DNA of 64,000 bases from Schistocerca nitens (Eukaryota; Arthropoda; Insecta; Orthoptera; Acrididae): positions 125,153,521-125,217,520 of the forward strand of contig NC_064621.1 of the NCBI RefSeq assembly GCF_023898315.1. Reading direction: 5' to 3'. The notes under the pieces are model-generated. The model did not search any database, had not been told where the DNA came from, and saw nothing but the letters and a program-made list of their open reading frames with translations. Within the stretch, counting starts at the first letter, position 1, and each line of letters begins with the position of its first letter. This document shows, in pieces, positions 12,391 through 22,375 of this stretch. Made by a program: the position numbers and the translations under genes.

Positions 12391-12742
12391 CTTAAGTTTC
12401 GTTTTGTTCTGTCTGTGTTGTTAAAAAGAGATTTGTTTAGTAAGGAAGAAAGCTGCAATGATTTTTATATGATAACTGATAGTTAATGATCATGTTGCTC
12501 AATAATACTTAACATTTCTGTCTAGTTTACTTTGTTGAAAATGTTGCTTGGTAATAATATAGTTTGAAAATCACTTACATTTCTTTTTGAAAAATTTATA
12601 TTTCCATTCATTAGGTTTTCTAGCCATATGTATTTTAATAAATGAAAATTTTTCAGTATTCCAACATTTAGTACTGATTTCTTTCAAATCATCAGATTTT
12701 AAATCAACACTGACAAATTCAGTGTAGATATGAGTAAATTCA

Positions 12743-13180
12743 TTATCTTGTATAACAAAATTTAAAAATTAATATTATCTCTAGTTCTTTTGGTACTTTG
12801 AAATATGTTTGAGTTAAACAAAAACAATTTATTGCTATATGTCTTTGTATAGAAAATATTCTGTAATTGTATCTTATCTTCAAGTATATAATCATCGAAT
12901 AAAACAACTGAGTTACCTTCACATTCATCAAATGGTGAAATTCCATCATTATTTTCAAGAAAGTATAAATTTATCCATTATGCTTATTTCCAATGTTTTC
13001 GTATCTTTTTATAAATTCTGTGAATAAATGTTATGTTCATGCCAGTGGAAGCTACAAGTGGTAAAAGATAATTACTGGTCATTAATGTCGTTTTTCAATA
13101 ACCACTTGAGCATATTACTGCACATGAAACAGAACTTAGTATAAGTTCACCATAGTTTTTTTAAATTATATTTTCTGGAA
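12743..13180 (-). pseudogene. FtsK/HerA-type DNA-packaging ATPase (element A)
   Basis: Packaging ATPases of this family pump viral DNA into capsids. On the minus strand, the Walker A region reads CSSGY-stop-KTTLM at 13112-13080, so the P-loop lysine and threonines are kept but a stop interrupts it. Downstream, NSVVLFDDYILEDKIQL holds an intact Walker B with its Asp-Asp pair (FDD at 12899-12891). After a frameshift, the sensor region reads HIAINCFCLTQTYFKVPKEL. The reading closes at 12743. The order P-loop, FDD, L-Q-Y-KVPK is diagnostic for Polinton/adintovirus ATPases. Confidence 0.8.
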
Positions 13181-13200
13181 TTCTTTTTAATTTGTTCCAA

Positions 13201-14189
13201 ACATTTATTTCCTTTAAACCTAGTTAAGAATTTATGAACTTAAATATCCATCACTTATTCCAATTTATGAGAAGCAAATTCAAGCTGTATAAATGAATAT
13301 TACTAAAGAATCAATTAATTTTGTGGATTTTAATGGTAAGCGCCTTTGTAATATGCTTTTTTATTGTATATTAATTTTTTTGTATATTTTATATATTAAA
13401 TTTTTTATTATATATTAAACAATTCAATTGGAAGAACATATATTTTTTTTAAATTGCTTCATTTTCATTATCTATATGCTTAAGTGCTTTATATGTTTAA
13501 TATATTCTTAAATTTTAGCAACATATTTAGCTTTACACGAAGGATTGTTAATTTCATCAAGAATTGTGAAAACTTTCTTATCATCATCAATAAGCTTCTT
13601 GTTTATGAGATCTATGAATGATTCCATGTATTTCAAACGATTTTTATTAGAGTTTTTTATTTGCTGCAATCTCTGTTTTCATTTTTTATGGCATCATCTC
13701 CATTTTCCATTTTTCATTTTTGAAGAAAATGTGAGTGGGAAACCTAACAAAAATCGTATCTTGACTACTGGTGTGTTGGTAAATATTTTACGTCTGGTGA
13801 TTAAAGTTGCCTACCTTCTAGAACATATCACTTCTCCTCATACACGTGTCAGTAAATTGGGTACAATACATAGTTTTATACTATGCAGTATACTGTCAGC
13901 ATTCTGACGAGTAATCACACTGCTAGCAGATACTCCTGTAATGTTGATCAGATACTGTATGCTCAATGTCAATCACACAGCGCTTTATGAGCAGTTAATA
14001 AGGAATGATGTTCGCCTGCATGCATGGACACATGAGATGAAAGTACAGAAACTCTTAATGATAAATGGGGTGGGCCATTGCTGATGACCTAGCAACTACA
14101 TATCATGCTAATGGAGTGGGTGTAGAGGTTAAGTGATCATAGTGCTCTTCAACGCCAAACATTGTAATGTGGTATGTATTTGTTAGGCC
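13201..14189. other. AT-rich junction DNA without assigned gene
   Basis: In element B the capsid genes would lie beyond the ATPase on the opposite strand. I looked here and found no counterpart. A helix-prone minus-strand stretch (YMESFIDLINKKLIDDDKK, around 13570-13630) may be a further element A remnant but has no recognisable family. Confidence 0.35.
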
Positions 14190-14300
14190 CTGTTTAGAAA
14201 ACGACAACTTTAAGTAAAATAACGCAAATGCGCTGTGAAACAACAATAGTGCCACTGTTGTCAACGTTTTCAACTTGTACCGTACAGCATGAAGCGCGAA
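14190..14300 (+). repeat. Left member of an inverted repeat flanking the second Penelope-like element
   Basis: About 110 bp that matches, in reverse complement and with scattered differences, the stretch at 17430-17539. Shared blocks include GCTGTGAAACA / GTTGTGAAACA, CTGTTGTCAAC and CCGTRCAGC. It lies just outside the 3' end of the minus-strand Penelope-like element. Confidence 0.6.
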
Positions 14301-14559
14301 GCACCCGCTTATGAATACTCTATTGGCCTATGACCGATCCAAGTGTATAACACTAAATATGTTTTAGACAAACGTTTGCTCATCTGCGCACAAAACAAAA
14401 CACATAATGAAGAAGCCACACAAAGGTGCATAGTCTTGTGGGCAAAATACAGAATGGTACACCATTTATCGGAAAAAAATCCTGTGTAGCGGCGAAATAT
14501 AGTGTGTCGTCCTCTACTGAAACCCCAAGATGGCGGCGAACTATAAGTGCTCCATAAAT

Positions 14560-16610
14560 AGACTGAAAATCCAGTTTTTGATGAAATCTGTTTGTTCATT
14601 TAGTATTTCTGACGAAAATTTTGTTTTACTCTGTAAAATATCAAATTCCTCAAGCCTATTTAATAGCAGCCCCTCTGGGGCTTTGTGCAGAATTTTAAGA
14701 TTAGTCTGGCTGTTTCGTACAAGATTCCTTTTTATATACCCATCATTGATTTTTGTAGGACCAACGAGTTTCTCCTATGTAAAATTTATCGCGATCACTA
14801 CAGTTATCCTGTAAGCTCTCATTCCCTCACACATGTTATGCCTGGGCTCAGTCGAGTGTCGCAATTTGTTCCGTAATTTACTGTTCGTTTTAAGCCCTGA
14901 TCTGATATTATATTTCTTGAATCTGCTTAGTACATGTTCAGTGAATGTTCCATTGTATGTCATACTTATCCTCAGTACTTTTGTTAATTATAAGCTTACT
15001 ATATAGAGACCCAACTTCAGTATTGTGACCATTCGATCTTGCTATCTGTTCTAAAATATTCAATTATTTTATGCCATTCTCATTGAAGGGCAGCTTTATT
15101 AACCTATTTAGCAAATCCCGAAAATAAGCCCATATATGCCCTTGTGGGTGGCATGAGTCCGCTGGTATAACAGCCAAACGTCAATTTGTCTGTGGACTTA
15201 TTTGTAGTTAAATCGATAAATTATTGCTTGTTTAATTTCGTGCTCAACTGTAATTCTACGCTGGGGTGTAAACTTTTAAATTTCACGGTCACCTCTTTGT
15301 TTCCTGATTGCGATTTACTACTATGAAGGTGTCATCCACATCCTTACTATAAGTGATAATGTTATTCCAGATTTCTGGGTGTTTGACAATGAAACTGATT
15401 TCTAAGTGATCCAAGAAAATCTCGGCTCTTGTGCCCGATAAACTGTTTCCCTTAGTGAGGACCACTGATTGATGACAATATTTACCACTACATGCGAAGT
15501 AGTTAAAAGATAAATAAAACTAACATTTCGATCAGTTCTATTATGTCGCCTTGGCAATTTTTTTATGTTTTAACAAATTATACTTATAACACCAATGGTT
15601 TCAGAAACTGGTATACTAGTATATACATAAACGACATCCAAAGGAAGATAAGTAAGCATCTTCTGGAAGGACTAAATATTTTGTCTTTTCTACAAAATGG
15701 TAAGAGCTCGTCAAAGAAAAGCGTCTATCAAAAGTGTAAGCATCTCTGAATCTTTTATTGATATCCCTGTTCAACATACACATGGGCGCAGCACGACTGT
15801 TCACAGCTGGACACACCAGATGAGACTCATTGTGCTGCTTCACCTTTGATTTAAGTGTAGGTATACTTCAGTTCATTACTGCTACTCTTTCCCTACCTCT
15901 CTCTGTTGGATATAGAAAAAAAACCGGACTTTAATTACATTTTCAATACTGCATTAAATTTTTGCACTGAATGGTATTTAATCTCGGTAATACCACTACC
16001 TATGAAAAATTCCATAGTTTTGGTAATATAATCACAATCGTCAATTAACACAAACGAATTTCGCCTATGAGCCTTCGTTACTATGTATTTGTTTTCATAT
16101 AACTTTTCGTTTAACTGCATTAGCGTTTTTAATAGAAAAGGGGATTTTTCCATATCTTGTTTGGTTTCCCTATTGCCCTTTTTAGACTAATGACAATGTC
16201 TGCTTGTTGACTTTTACTTAATTTCGCTACATCGCAAATTCTTTTTACTTCAGCAATAGTACTTTTGACTAATATATTGTTAACTCTAGGAGAGACGTTG
16301 TACTTCAATCCTTTATGCAACTAATTTAATATCTCACTGCTTAAATGAAATTACTCCAGTTAGATACCCTATTCGCAAAGACATGACTAGCTGCATTGCT
16401 GTTCTCGTCTCTACAGTACCTAATTAACACAGAAATTTTCTTTTCGTGCCTCTTCAAAACACAATGATGCCCATTCGCATTGAATGAAGAATTACACTGA
16501 AACACAGTACAAATATTCCTAAAGAATGTTTCTAAAGGGAAAAGCTTTCTCCTATACATGTCTCTTAGTCTGTAGGTATGTTTTATTTCACTTCCTACCC
16601 ACACGATTTC
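14560..16610 (-). pseudogene. Penelope-like retroelement 2, decayed
   Basis: Read on the minus strand: an N-terminal region (LHKGLKYNVSPRVNNILVKS from about 16320, then KYIVTKAHRRNSFVLIDDCD), the RT palm with VDD at 15339-15331 in the context YSKDVDDTFIVV, a thumb segment (VIPADSCHPQGHIWAYFRDL, then LNRLIKLPFNENGIK and ILEQIARSNGHNT), and a GIY-YIG remnant with FYIGETR (YIGET at 14781-14767). Order and spacing fit one Penelope-like element, but each block is in a different frame. About 350 bp between the N-terminal block and the palm (15540-15900) is unassigned and could be an insertion. Confidence 0.8.
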
Positions 16611-16709
16611 GAAGCGCTGTTTAATCTTTGCTGCTGTTCTGGAACTGTTGAAGGCTCCTAATCTTGCATATTTCGGTATAACTCCATGGACTAAAAACGT
16701 TTTACAATT

Positions 16710-16884
16710 ACCAAATACGCAGCAACCAGTCGCATATTCATGTTTTATTTATTCAGTTTTGCAAATCGATTTCAACTGATTAACAGCCATTATCGGTGCT
16801 TTCAACCAATATGTGCCCTAAGCAGTACTACTGTCTTATGAATAAATAAAACATGATTTTTCGACTGGTTGCTTCATATTTGGT
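16710..16884. repeat. 46-bp inverted repeat around an 83-bp spacer
   Basis: Arms 16710-16755 and 16839-16884 are near-perfect reverse complements, sharing CAACCAGTCG and CATGTTTTATTTATTCA. The structure would fold into one long hairpin. It is probably a small fold-back transposon or part of a larger one. No target duplication was identified. Confidence 0.75.
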
Positions 16885-17139
16885 AAATTTATGGTTTACA
16901 GTCACTGCACGACTTGGGAACCACAAGCAGCCCACCATTCATAAAAAAGTTTTGTTGAAGTTTATTCTCCTAATGCTCTTCTTGATACTTCGTTTTATCT
17001 TATGTAATTCTTCGATGTCTCTGAGTGCCCGACCAGGCATAGTATCAGCTGCAATTTTAACGAAAATACTGTCAGACGACGCAGCCATCTAGATGCATTT
17101 TTAATAACTTACCTCTTGACCACACTTTTACTTTTCACC

Positions 17140-18186
17140 AACCTTAGGCGTTTCAACTTTCCGTCATTTTCAAAGACTACAAAAATACAGCATAAAAATG
17201 TAATTAGACGACATGAAAATATCACACATTTCACCATTGATGAAACACATATTACAGCGACTAGAATATGGTTTCCCAGCTTACCATTGCTACGTCAGTC
17301 ATATGAAAACATTAGATACACTGTATCACACCAACATTTTCGAGCGCGAAACAAATGCAAATTGCCACCAGGGAAGACCTTACTTGCGTTATCTTAAGTA
17401 TGCCGACTGAGTGTTCTTATGCAGCTCCTCAGTCACTCACGCTGCACGGCAGAATTTGAAAACTGTTGACAACAGCGCTACTGCATCTGTTTCACAACGC
17501 TTTCATGTTATTTGATTTAAGCTGTCACTTTTTAAACAGAAACAAGTTGTACAATTTTCGTTAACATTTTTGGATACAGTGATCAATGCAGTAATTATAT
17601 TCTAACTAAAGTTCAGTCTTGATCACAGTACTTATGTCTCAATAACACAGGTGACCGGTTTCGGTTATGTTTATATAACCATCATCAGACCCATGGCTTC
17701 CTTGGAGGATGGTAGGCGTAGCTCTCCTCAGCTGCTACGAAGTCGACTGTTGACTTCGTAGCAGCTAAGGAGAGCTCCGCCTACCATCCTCCAAGGAAGC
17801 CATGGGTCTGAAGATGGTTATATAAAGATAACCGAAACCGGTCACCTATGTTATTGAGACTTAAGTGTTGTGATCAAGACTGAACTTTAGTTAAAATATA
17901 ACAAATTGCAGCTTGAACCACGTAGCCAGCACCGCCTAGCGGTCAAGTCCACTTGGCTTCCAAAACTTTCACTTGCTAGCAATTTGCACTTGTCTTGTGC
18001 TCGACAATGTTCACGTGATACAATGTACCTAATGTTTTTAAATGACTGATACAGCAATGGTAAGCTAGGAAGCCGTATTCTAGTCGTTGTAATATGTATC
18101 TTATCAATGGTGATATGTATCACATTATCATATCATCTTTGAAAATGTCGGAAAGTCAAAACACGTAAGGCTGATGGAAAATAAAA

Positions 18187-18190
<4 letters not shown>
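17140..18190. mobile_element. Nested fold-back element
   Basis: Two layers of inverted repeats share one centre. The inner palindrome, 17596-17900, is almost perfect over both ~150-bp arms and centres on GAAGTCGACTGTTGACTTC near 17748; it contains the mirrored ACCGGTTTCGGTTAT segment. The outer arms, about 17140-17400 and 17930-18190, are roughly 80% alike by eye in reverse complement. ORFs of 93 and 78 aa read from the outer arms are similar only because the DNA is mirrored; they have no protein-family features. It is probably a non-autonomous DNA transposon. Confidence 0.75.
17430..17539 (-). repeat. Right member of the inverted repeat flanking Penelope-like element 2
   Basis: Reverse complement resembles 14190-14300. 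It sits between the outer and inner left arms of the fold-back element, so it may belong to either structure. See the partner entry for the shared blocks. Confidence 0.55.

Positions 18191-18238
<48 letters not shown>
18188..18238. repeat. (AT)n microsatellite
   Basis: Uninterrupted AT dinucleotide run of about 51 bp, at the outer edge of the fold-back element. Confidence 0.98.
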
Positions 18239-18241
<3 letters not shown>

Positions 18242-18280
18242 GTCTTCTAATATTTCTACATGAATTTCGCTGGCTATATA

Positions 18281-18651
18281 CAGGGTGGTCCATTGATCGT
18301 GCCCTGGCAGAAGCGTCAAACAAAAAAACTACAAAGAATGAAACTTGTCTAGCTTGAAGGGGAAACTATGCAGCGCCATTTATCACAAAGCGAAAAAAGT
18401 GGCCCAACTAAAACATTCATATTTCTTTACGTACTACACAAATATGTATAAAAAATGGGGGTTCCTATTTTTAAAAAAACGCAGTCAATATCCATTTCAC
18501 CTATGGCAGCGCCATCTATCGGGACAACCATAGCGCCATCTGGTTTCGCCCTTCAAGCTAGACGAGTTTTGTTCATTATTGTTTTATTGTTTATTCGTTT
18601 GATGCTTATTTCATGAGATATTTGGCCCGGTACTATCAATGGACCACCCTG
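18281..18651. mobile_element. Non-autonomous mariner-type MITE
   Basis: 371 bp with inverted ends CAGGGTGGTCCATTGAT, matched in reverse complement at the right end (CAATGGACCACCCTG). The repeats extend inward, with shared GCATCAAAC / GCGTCAAAC, CGTCTAGCTTGAAGGG and CAGCGCCATCTATC-type segments. The termini lie in TATA-like contexts consistent with a TA target. No transposase is encoded, so it would depend on a partner element. Confidence 0.8.
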
Positions 18652-20442
18652 CATACATGAAAATTGTGCATAACTATTTTCTGAGAGTATTTACAATGTC
18701 TGTGTATCCTACTAAACATGAACCCGCTACCTTTTACTTGAGTCTATTTTTTAAGTGTGGTGCTTTAATCTTAATACACCTTTATTATTTCATTTTCTAC
18801 TGAGTATGAACGTTTTGAGGTTCAGTTAATTGGTTTGCTTAAACTGATTGAGTGACGTCAGTGGCGTTCAGAACCATCTTAAATGTGTCTTAGTAACTGT
18901 TCGCCGTCAGCACACAGGACCGATGGATCTGAGCTATGTGTCGCGTGCGATATTGCCTGCACCCGGTCACTCGCTTCAAGAACCGACTCACGACCGGTTT
19001 AACCAGTTATTTCCATCAGTATTATGGACAGCACTATGTCGGGATGTTCTGCTATGGAAAATAACAATTACTTTAAGCAGTAGCTATAACTGATTTCTGT
19101 ATTCTCACAAACACCTGCTGAAGTGAGAAAGATAGCTAATTGAAGTTGTTTTGAAACGCTTTTCTTGGGAATTGTTGCTTACTTTACAGAATATATTACG
19201 TTTTTCGCTGATGCCAACTGGATTGTGTACGGATTTTCAGTGTGCTGAAACAATTCATTTTACGTTATTAGTCTTCATTTCCTTTTATATTCATTAGCCT
19301 TAGAGCTTAATTATAAGTATTTACACAATTTATTCGATGTGTCTACGGTAATGTTACCAATAGCATCACTACTCATTACCAAAATTCTTGTTATAAACAG
19401 TGTGAAGGAGACTGAGATTATATGAAATGAGAAAGGGCTTTAGTATAATTGTATAGCATAGTTGAACCTTTAAATCACGATATACTCTTAAAGTTCCAGG
19501 CTGTAAGTACATTATTCAACTTTAATAATTCATGTAATTACTTCATAAAAAACTCAAAATCATATGATGGAGCCCATTGTTTCGCGACTTTTATAATGAA
19601 CTTCCCACCAATTTTACTTCTACAGCATATGCTTCAAAATGCTACTCACTGCATACTCAGAGAGTTCATTTTCAATTACTTTTTGGTGTAATTGGCAGCT
19701 CCTACTTCCACATCACTGCTTAAAGTAGTTCGTGATTTCTGGATAATAACAAATCTAACATAAATTTCGTACTCGAAGAGGGCAAAGCCAAACGAAGGGC
19801 AACCGCAAAATCACACTGAATAAACAGAGAAACGAATCGCCGCCGTATGGCCACATCCCACCGCCAGGCAGCCATATTGCGCGCACCATGCTCATTTGAC
19901 TCACCAGATTGCATGGGCCTTACATTCAACCAGGGACCAGTGACCGAGCGCTGCGATATTCCCACACATGTGAACCTACGAGGTGATCGGGCGCCCATGC
20001 GACGGATCGCTGTGATCGGGAACTCGTATGAGGGACCCATAAGTTTGAAGACAGCTGGCAGTAGCACGACGCAGTGTGAAACTCACTGGACCACGCTGCC
20101 ATGCTGATCTGAGATGTTTTGAGATAATGACGGCGTTACCAGTTTACAATAGCAAAATTAATATAATTTGTCTTAAAACTTACACACATGGAAGATGCCG
20201 CTCCAAACAGTAATTCGGTGATCATTGAACACTTGGAACAGCCAGGGAAAACTTCAGAATTCCATAGAATTTTGTGAAAAATGCAACTGCTTATCTTCCA
20301 GCAATGAGCACCAGCTCTGTTATTACATTGTTTCTATTAAGTGCAATAAAACTTGCACTTTTCATGCACTTTTCTCCGCCCTCACTATTGGTAAAAAAAA
20401 TCTTTAAATTATCTTTTTCGTACGGATATCAATGCAACAGAC
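18652..20442. other. No recognisable gene
   Basis: The first two thirds are AT-rich. A GC-richer block at about 19840-20110 reads open on both strands (86 aa plus, 115 aa minus), which reflects composition rather than a gene. It contains mirrored-looking segments (CCGCCGTATGGCC, GGGCGCCCATG) but I could not match it to a known element. Confidence 0.45.
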
Positions 20443-20454
20443 ACTGTTTGCATA

Positions 20455-20651
20455 CTGCGGTGGTCTCGCGGTTCTAGGCGCTCAGTCCGGAACCGCGCGA
20501 CTGCTACGGTCGCAGGTTCGAATCCTGCCTCGGGCATGGATGTTTGTGATGTCCTTAGGTTAGTTAGGTTTAAGTAGTTCTAAGTTCTAGGGGACTGATG
20601 ACCACAGATGTTAAGTCCCATAGGGCTCAGAGCCATTTGACCTATTTTTGA
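20455..20651 (+). repeat. tRNA-derived SINE, full-length copy 1
   Basis: 197 bp. The tRNA-like head has an intact Pol III B box GGTTCGAATCC at 20515-20525; the body runs through CTCGGGCATGG and GGGCTCAGAGCCATTTGA and ends in a T-rich tail. A perfect 12-bp target duplication, ACTGTTTGCATA, lies at 20443-20454 and 20652-20663. The copy near 43 kb is the same family on the other strand. SINEs of this kind are mobilised by a partner LINE; which one is not shown here. Confidence 0.93.
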
Positions 20652-20663
20652 ACTGTTTGCATA

Positions 20664-22375
20664 AACAATTCATTCATTGCCACAGTTTTTCTACAGTCTA
20701 CATAGACCCTCCTGTCTGGTGACAAATATAAGAGTTCTTGGTTGATCTCACTGATTTTACACCACGCCTTCCGGCAATATGTCTTCAATAATAATCGAGC
20801 AATTAATAATCGTGTTCAACATCACATGGTTACATTCCGCAATTAACCAGTTCTCGCTATCTTATGTTATTTTCTTATTCCTTAAGATCTTCTATATCAA
20901 AATGATTCAGCTTCTTCTCCAATCTGTCAAACCATCTGTCTCCTTCTTTGATACGCCTCAACTCGTATCTTTGAATACTTCATATACGTAATGTCAGGCG
21001 CTTTCTGTCAAAAAGCCTTTACTGTGTTTCTGTCTACACTTTTCAATACACTAACAAATTCTCAAAATAAAATTCCATCCTTTCCTTCCCGTTGCAATAT
21101 TTTTTTCCGCATTCCCCTCGACACATCACAGTCTAAAGATTGCTTAGAAATATTTCTTCCTTCCCCATTACATGTACAATTCCTTCATTAACATGTTTTC
21201 ATCAACCTCTGTTCACCAACTGTCTCACCTGTCATACCTCAATTAAAAAACGCAGATATTAATTTTGAGATTACTGTCATAATATTTGATTACATTTATT
21301 CAATACATTAACTTTACATAAAAGTAAAGTAAAAGGAATTCATACACCACTAAAATTTCATACACTCATACAAATTCACTCACATTTTATGTTCGTATTA
21401 ATAATAATTGGTAAATACATATGCAAATTCTTAACAGTAGGAACATACAGACTCAACTAAACAAAAAGTACTGTCGAGTAAACAAATAGTAATTACAAGA
21501 GATAAATATCTCCTTCACCCCAGATATCTTATGAATGTCTAAGTCTTTATGAAAATGTCTGACAGTTAATTTAATCTGTATTAATCTTCATTCGTACCCG
21601 AACTGACGCTGCATTGACCCACACTGTGGTGCTAGAGCAGTGCCGGGTGGCCACTATTAGTCTATCGATTGTCCATAAGTTGTCACACTTCAGCAGTTAG
21701 CGTTCGCGGGTCGCAGACATGTGATCCACTTATCCCCCCCCCCCCCAGTCAGTGATATTCCTCTGCTACATGTGGCATTCGACTCAACAGATAAACCACA
21801 CTTCCATGTATAACACTCAACAAATGGTAGCAGGGCACTCTGAGTCAATAGTCGTAACTGCAGTGTTGGGTCCAGTCTCATTAGACACATCTTCTTGTAC
21901 CTAAACGTTACTTTAGTAAATCATCACATGAACATGTAAAATAGAAACAAAAAAATTGCTCTAAAATCACTTATTTTTATTTTATCTTGATATGTTACAT
22001 TTTACCTTCTAATGGGCCATACTTGATTGACCTCCTCCACATAGTAGTTTCACCTGTTCAGCCACTGACTTCTTAATTCGACTTTTCAATAAATATAATG
22101 GCACTTCGGTTTAGCACTAGATACTTTCATCAATGCCTCCATCTTCTCCCTCTTCCAGGGTGACATACTGAAGAATTTTTGTGTGCTAGTAATACTTCCG
22201 TCCACATAAAAAAAAATTCAATTCGCTAACACCCAAGGAATAAAATCGGAGTACATTTGGTGCATTGCGTCTACATATGTGTATAGTTGAAATTAAGTTC
22301 CTTCTTACTGACGTCTTCCTTCACCTCAAGAACTTCCCCTACTCTCTCGTGTTCGTCATCTTCTATTGTTGTTTC
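20664..22375. other. No recognisable gene
   Basis: AT-rich. It includes a run of 15 C at about 21725-21739. Short ORFs lack family features. The right end adjoins the 3' tail of a LINE. Confidence 0.45.

Larger units (their letters stand above)
9280..13200 (-). mobile_element. Polinton/Maverick-like element A, partial and decayed
   Basis: A minus-strand cluster of virus-like genes: packaging ATPase, a coiled-coil protein, a PLA2-like domain, an adenain-type protease and a small GYD cassette. This is the gene set of Polintons/Mavericks and adintoviruses. Order and orientation match element B (44.3-56.1 kb) except for the coiled-coil gene. I find no polymerase, capsid, integrase or terminal repeats, so the ends given are only the outermost recognised genes. 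Every gene is broken. A fold-back SINE has inserted between the coiled-coil and PLA2-like genes. Confidence 0.7.

Noticed and set aside
17596-17900. microRNA or long-hairpin RNA gene
   Set aside because: The arms are far longer and more perfect than a microRNA precursor and look like a dispersed transposon; no promoter seen.
17116-18123. Two similar ORFs on opposite strands suggesting a duplicated gene
   Set aside because: They are the two mirrored outer arms of the fold-back element; similarity is at DNA level.
19720-20107. 115-aa minus and 86-aa plus ORFs in a GC-richer block
   Set aside because: They overlap on opposite strands, have no family features and no splice context; open by composition.
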